A stretch of DNA of 44,062 nucleotides. Source: Phycisphaerales bacterium UBA7800. Lineage in GTDB: Bacteria; Planctomycetota; Phycisphaerae; Phycisphaerales; Phycisphaeraceae. Within the stretch, counting starts at the first letter, position 1; every line of letters starts with the position of its first letter. The notes beneath the pieces are model-generated. The model was given only the letters and a program-made list of their open reading frames with translations, did no database searches and was not told where the DNA came from. This document shows positions 42,116-44,062 of this stretch, piece after piece. Both the position numbers and the translations under genes were made by a program. The DNA is taken from NCBI GenBank assembly GCA_002480565.1, contig DLCK01000018.1:1-44062 (forward strand), written 5' to 3'.

Positions 42116-44062
42116 TTGGTCAAACGCCAATTCTCCGTACTTTTTCTACTAAGTCATATGGTTCTGTTTTGCGCTACGGCCATGACGGTCAATGCACAGG
42201 ACGCCAATGATCAACAGCTTTTCAATCAGTTCATGCAGCTGGTGGAAAAAGGCGACTATGATGCCGCCCAGCAAGTCAATATTGATGTGCTGCGTCTGGA
42301 CGCCAAGCAACGCGTAAGGTATCTGCAAGTCTTGCAGGATCTGGAGCGTATGTCGGACGTAAAGACCGACCCCGCAGTCTTGCTAAGCTCCGGTCGTGAC
42401 GCTGCTGCTCAGTCTCAGGATGTCCGAGCGACTGGCTTTTTCAAGGCTGTCCTTAAACACCCCAAAGCCAGTGACGCTCAGAAACAGCAGGCTTCCACCG
42501 CCATTGCTCAAGTCCGTCGCAAGACGCACCCTGAAGTGTCCGAAGCTCAGGCCAAGATCGCCCAGGCGACTGCTGCCATTCACGAAGGTGATCTGGATGG
42601 TGCCGAGCGTCTTCTGATGTCGGTCAAGAATTCCAAAGTTGATCTGGGCTGGTTTGAAAACGAACGCATCGCCAAGCAACTGGACCTTATCAAGCAGATT
42701 CGCTCCGGCAAGGTGCCTGCCAACGCCCGTAACCCCTTGGCCAACGGTGCAAGCAATGACGCCTTGGCTCAAGCCAAGCAGCTTTTTGTCCAGGAAAAAC
42801 TCGTCGAAGCCCGACAGGCGGAGCGTGATGGTAATTACCGTCTTGCAGTAGAAGCCTTTGAAAAGATTCTCAAGATCGATCCCAACAGTTCACAGGCCAA
42901 AGAAGGTTTGGCAACGGCTCAGCTCAAGGCCAATCAGCGTCTGATGCCCCGCAGTGTCCTTTCCAATGACATGCAGCAGATTCGTCTGCGTGCAGCAGCC
43001 ACGGAAGCGGAATTCAAGGAACTGTACAACAAGGCTGACACGCTTCGTGCCCAAGGCAACTTCACTGCTGCCGCCGAAGCCGTCCAACAAGCCAAAGTCA
43101 CCCTTGATCGCAGTCAGAATTTCCTCTCCGCATCGCGTTACAGCCAACTTCGTGAAAGTGCCACCGGCCTAGGTGTCCAGATTCGTGAAGAGCAGCAGCT
43201 TGCAGAAGCAGGTCAAAAGCAAAAACTTGAACAGCAACGTAAAGCCGATGCTCGCAATCGTCGGACCACTGCCTTGGTCGAACGTGATCAGCAGGTTCAA
43301 GATTTGATGAAGCGTGCTGTGGAACTGCGTCGTGAACAGAAATACGAACGTGCCATCGAACTGCTCAAGCAAGCTCGTTTCCTGGATCCGACCAATCCTG
43401 CGGTGAGTCTGCTTCAGGAAACCATGGAAGACACGCTCCAGTATGTCAAAGTGCGTGATCTGGCCCGTGAACGTGGTGTCCTGATGGCGAAGAACAGCGT
43501 CGAAAACTACGCTGCCACCCTGCCGTTTAATGAACTGATGACCTTTCCCGCCGACTGGCCGGAATTGACTTACCGTCGTCGTCAGACCACCGCAGGTGAT
43601 GCTGCCGGTACTTCGGAAATCAATCGCCAGGTTGATCTTCGCATGCGTGAACCTATTGATGTGGACTTCGATGCTCACAAGCTCGAAACCTCCATCTCGC
43701 ACATCCGTGAAAACACCAACGTCAACTTCGTGGTCAACTGGACTGCTATGACCAACGTCGGTGTTGAACCGGACCTTCCCATCACGCTGCGAATTAAAAA
43801 TGTCCCCGCATCACAGGCTCTGAAACTGGTTCTGGAACAGGCCTCAGCCAACAACGAATTGGACCCTGTATCCTTTGCCATCAAGGACGGTATCGTGGAA
43901 ATCTCCACCTTACGCGACCTTAAACGTCGTACCGCATTCCTGCGTTCCTATGACATCCGTGACCTTCTCGTCCAAGTGCCCAACTTTGACGGGGCACCAA
44001 ACTTCGACCTTGGTTCAGCACTGAGTTCTTCGAGTTCAGTGGGTGGTGGTGGTGGTGGTGGT
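42116..44062 (+). CDS. TPR/secretin-like outer-membrane protein, N-terminal part (runs off window)
   Basis: At least 649 residues, open to the window end. The signal peptide (FSVLFLLSHMVLFCATAMTVNA|QD) indicates export. TTG 42116 is chosen because GGAGG lies 7 nt before it; ATG 42110 is only 1 nt from that site. Residues about 30-420 are helical repeats of TPR type (YRLAVEAFEKILKIDPNSSQA; YERAIELLKQARFLDPTNP) with Gln/Lys-rich coiled-coil stretches. Next comes a secretin/STN-like domain (VDFDAHKLETSISHIRENTNVNFVVNW; ITLRIKNVPASQALKLVLEQA), then TAFLRSYDIRDLLVQVPNFDG, and a Gly run at the edge. This layout is common in planctomycete type II/III secretin-family proteins. The membrane-barrel part must lie beyond the window. 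Confidence 0.85.
   Translation, partial: MVKRQFSVLFLLSHMVLFCATAMTVNAQDANDQQLFNQFMQLVEKGDYDAAQQVNIDVLRLDAKQRVRYLQVLQDLERMSDVKTDPAVLLSSGRDAAAQSQDVRATGFFKAVLKHPKASDAQKQQASTAIAQVRRKTHPEVSEAQAKIAQATAAIHEGDLDGAERLLMSVKNSKVDLGWFENERIAKQLDLIKQIRSGKVPANARNPLANGASNDALAQAKQLFVQEKLVEARQAERDGNYRLAVEAFEKILKIDPNSSQAKEGLATAQLKANQRLMPRSVLSNDMQQIRLRAAATEAEFKELYNKADTLRAQGNFTAAAEAVQQAKVTLDRSQNFLSASRYSQLRESATGLGVQIREEQQLAEAGQKQKLEQQRKADARNRRTTALVERDQQVQDLMKRAVELRREQKYERAIELLKQARFLDPTNPAVSLLQETMEDTLQYVKVRDLARERGVLMAKNSVENYAATLPFNELMTFPADWPELTYRRRQTTAGDAAGTSEINRQVDLRMREPIDVDFDAHKLETSISHIRENTNVNFVVNWTAMTNVGVEPDLPITLRIKNVPASQALKLVLEQASANNELDPVSFAIKDGIVEISTLRDLKRRTAFLRSYDIRDLLVQVPNFDGAPNFDLGSALSSSSSVGGGGGGG

Noticed and set aside
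1..44062. tRNA, rRNA or tmRNA genes
   Set aside because: No cloverleaf or conserved rRNA segment was recognised on either strand; a dedicated search could still find one.

Overview
The window is a chromosomal segment from a bacterium, most likely a planctomycete of the class Phycisphaerae. This rests on gene content and protein character: an RNase E/G with a very long charged tail, an oversized RseP after dxr, sulfatase and SGNH hydrolases, a TPR-rich secretin, and mid-range GC. It is an inference; no rRNA or tRNA gene is present to confirm it.

Layout. 1-1547: a flavodoxin with a good Fur-box match in its promoter, divergent from a small hypothetical gene. 1648-2913: a secreted TIM-barrel glycoside-hydrolase-like protein. 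2948-4396: an AT-rich pentapeptide-type membrane protein, probably foreign. 4397-5415: repeat-rich gap. 5416-12149: housekeeping block of RNase E/G, dxr, rseP and a universal stress protein. 12199-13133: a lipoprotein gene enclosed by long inverted repeats. 13132-16107 (minus): lutABC for L-lactate oxidation. 16108-17116: a gene-free stretch folding into one very long nested inverted repeat (16256-16881).

17117-31781 is a surface-polysaccharide cluster: Wzm/Wzt-type ABC exporter, a GT-A-like protein, a sulfotransferase, a membrane-anchored degenerate phosphoesterase-like protein, four further glycosyltransferase-type proteins, an acyltransferase-3/GT2 fusion, an NAD-dependent epimerase and a convergent acyltransferase. 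Together they could assemble, acylate, sulfate and export a glycan. Eight of these twelve proteins end in Ala-Ala, mostly [K/R/Q]-[K/Q]-A-A with varying codons; none of the other 21 proteins with a visible C-terminus does. This is the most unexpected protein-level signal here.

32007-33967 (minus): GDSL esterase plus sulfatase. 34283-38255: glcDEF glycolate oxidase, with overlapping reading frames. 38401-39543: three small membrane-protein genes separated by two related ~140-bp repeats that have attC (integron) architecture, closed by a strong terminator; this looks like a small integrase-less cassette array. 39658-39804: a compact nested inverted-repeat element sharing its 32-bp arm with a copy at 4560. 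39840-41887: SGNH hydrolase and, divergently, pdxJ, with a perfect 18-bp inverted repeat between them. 42116-end: the N-terminal part of a TPR/secretin-type protein that runs off the window.

Besides genes, the window is rich in small repeats: CACAGAG-type inverted pairs, a 9-bp CCCCGGAA(G/C) micro-repeat (also inside genes), and period-7 tandem repeats.
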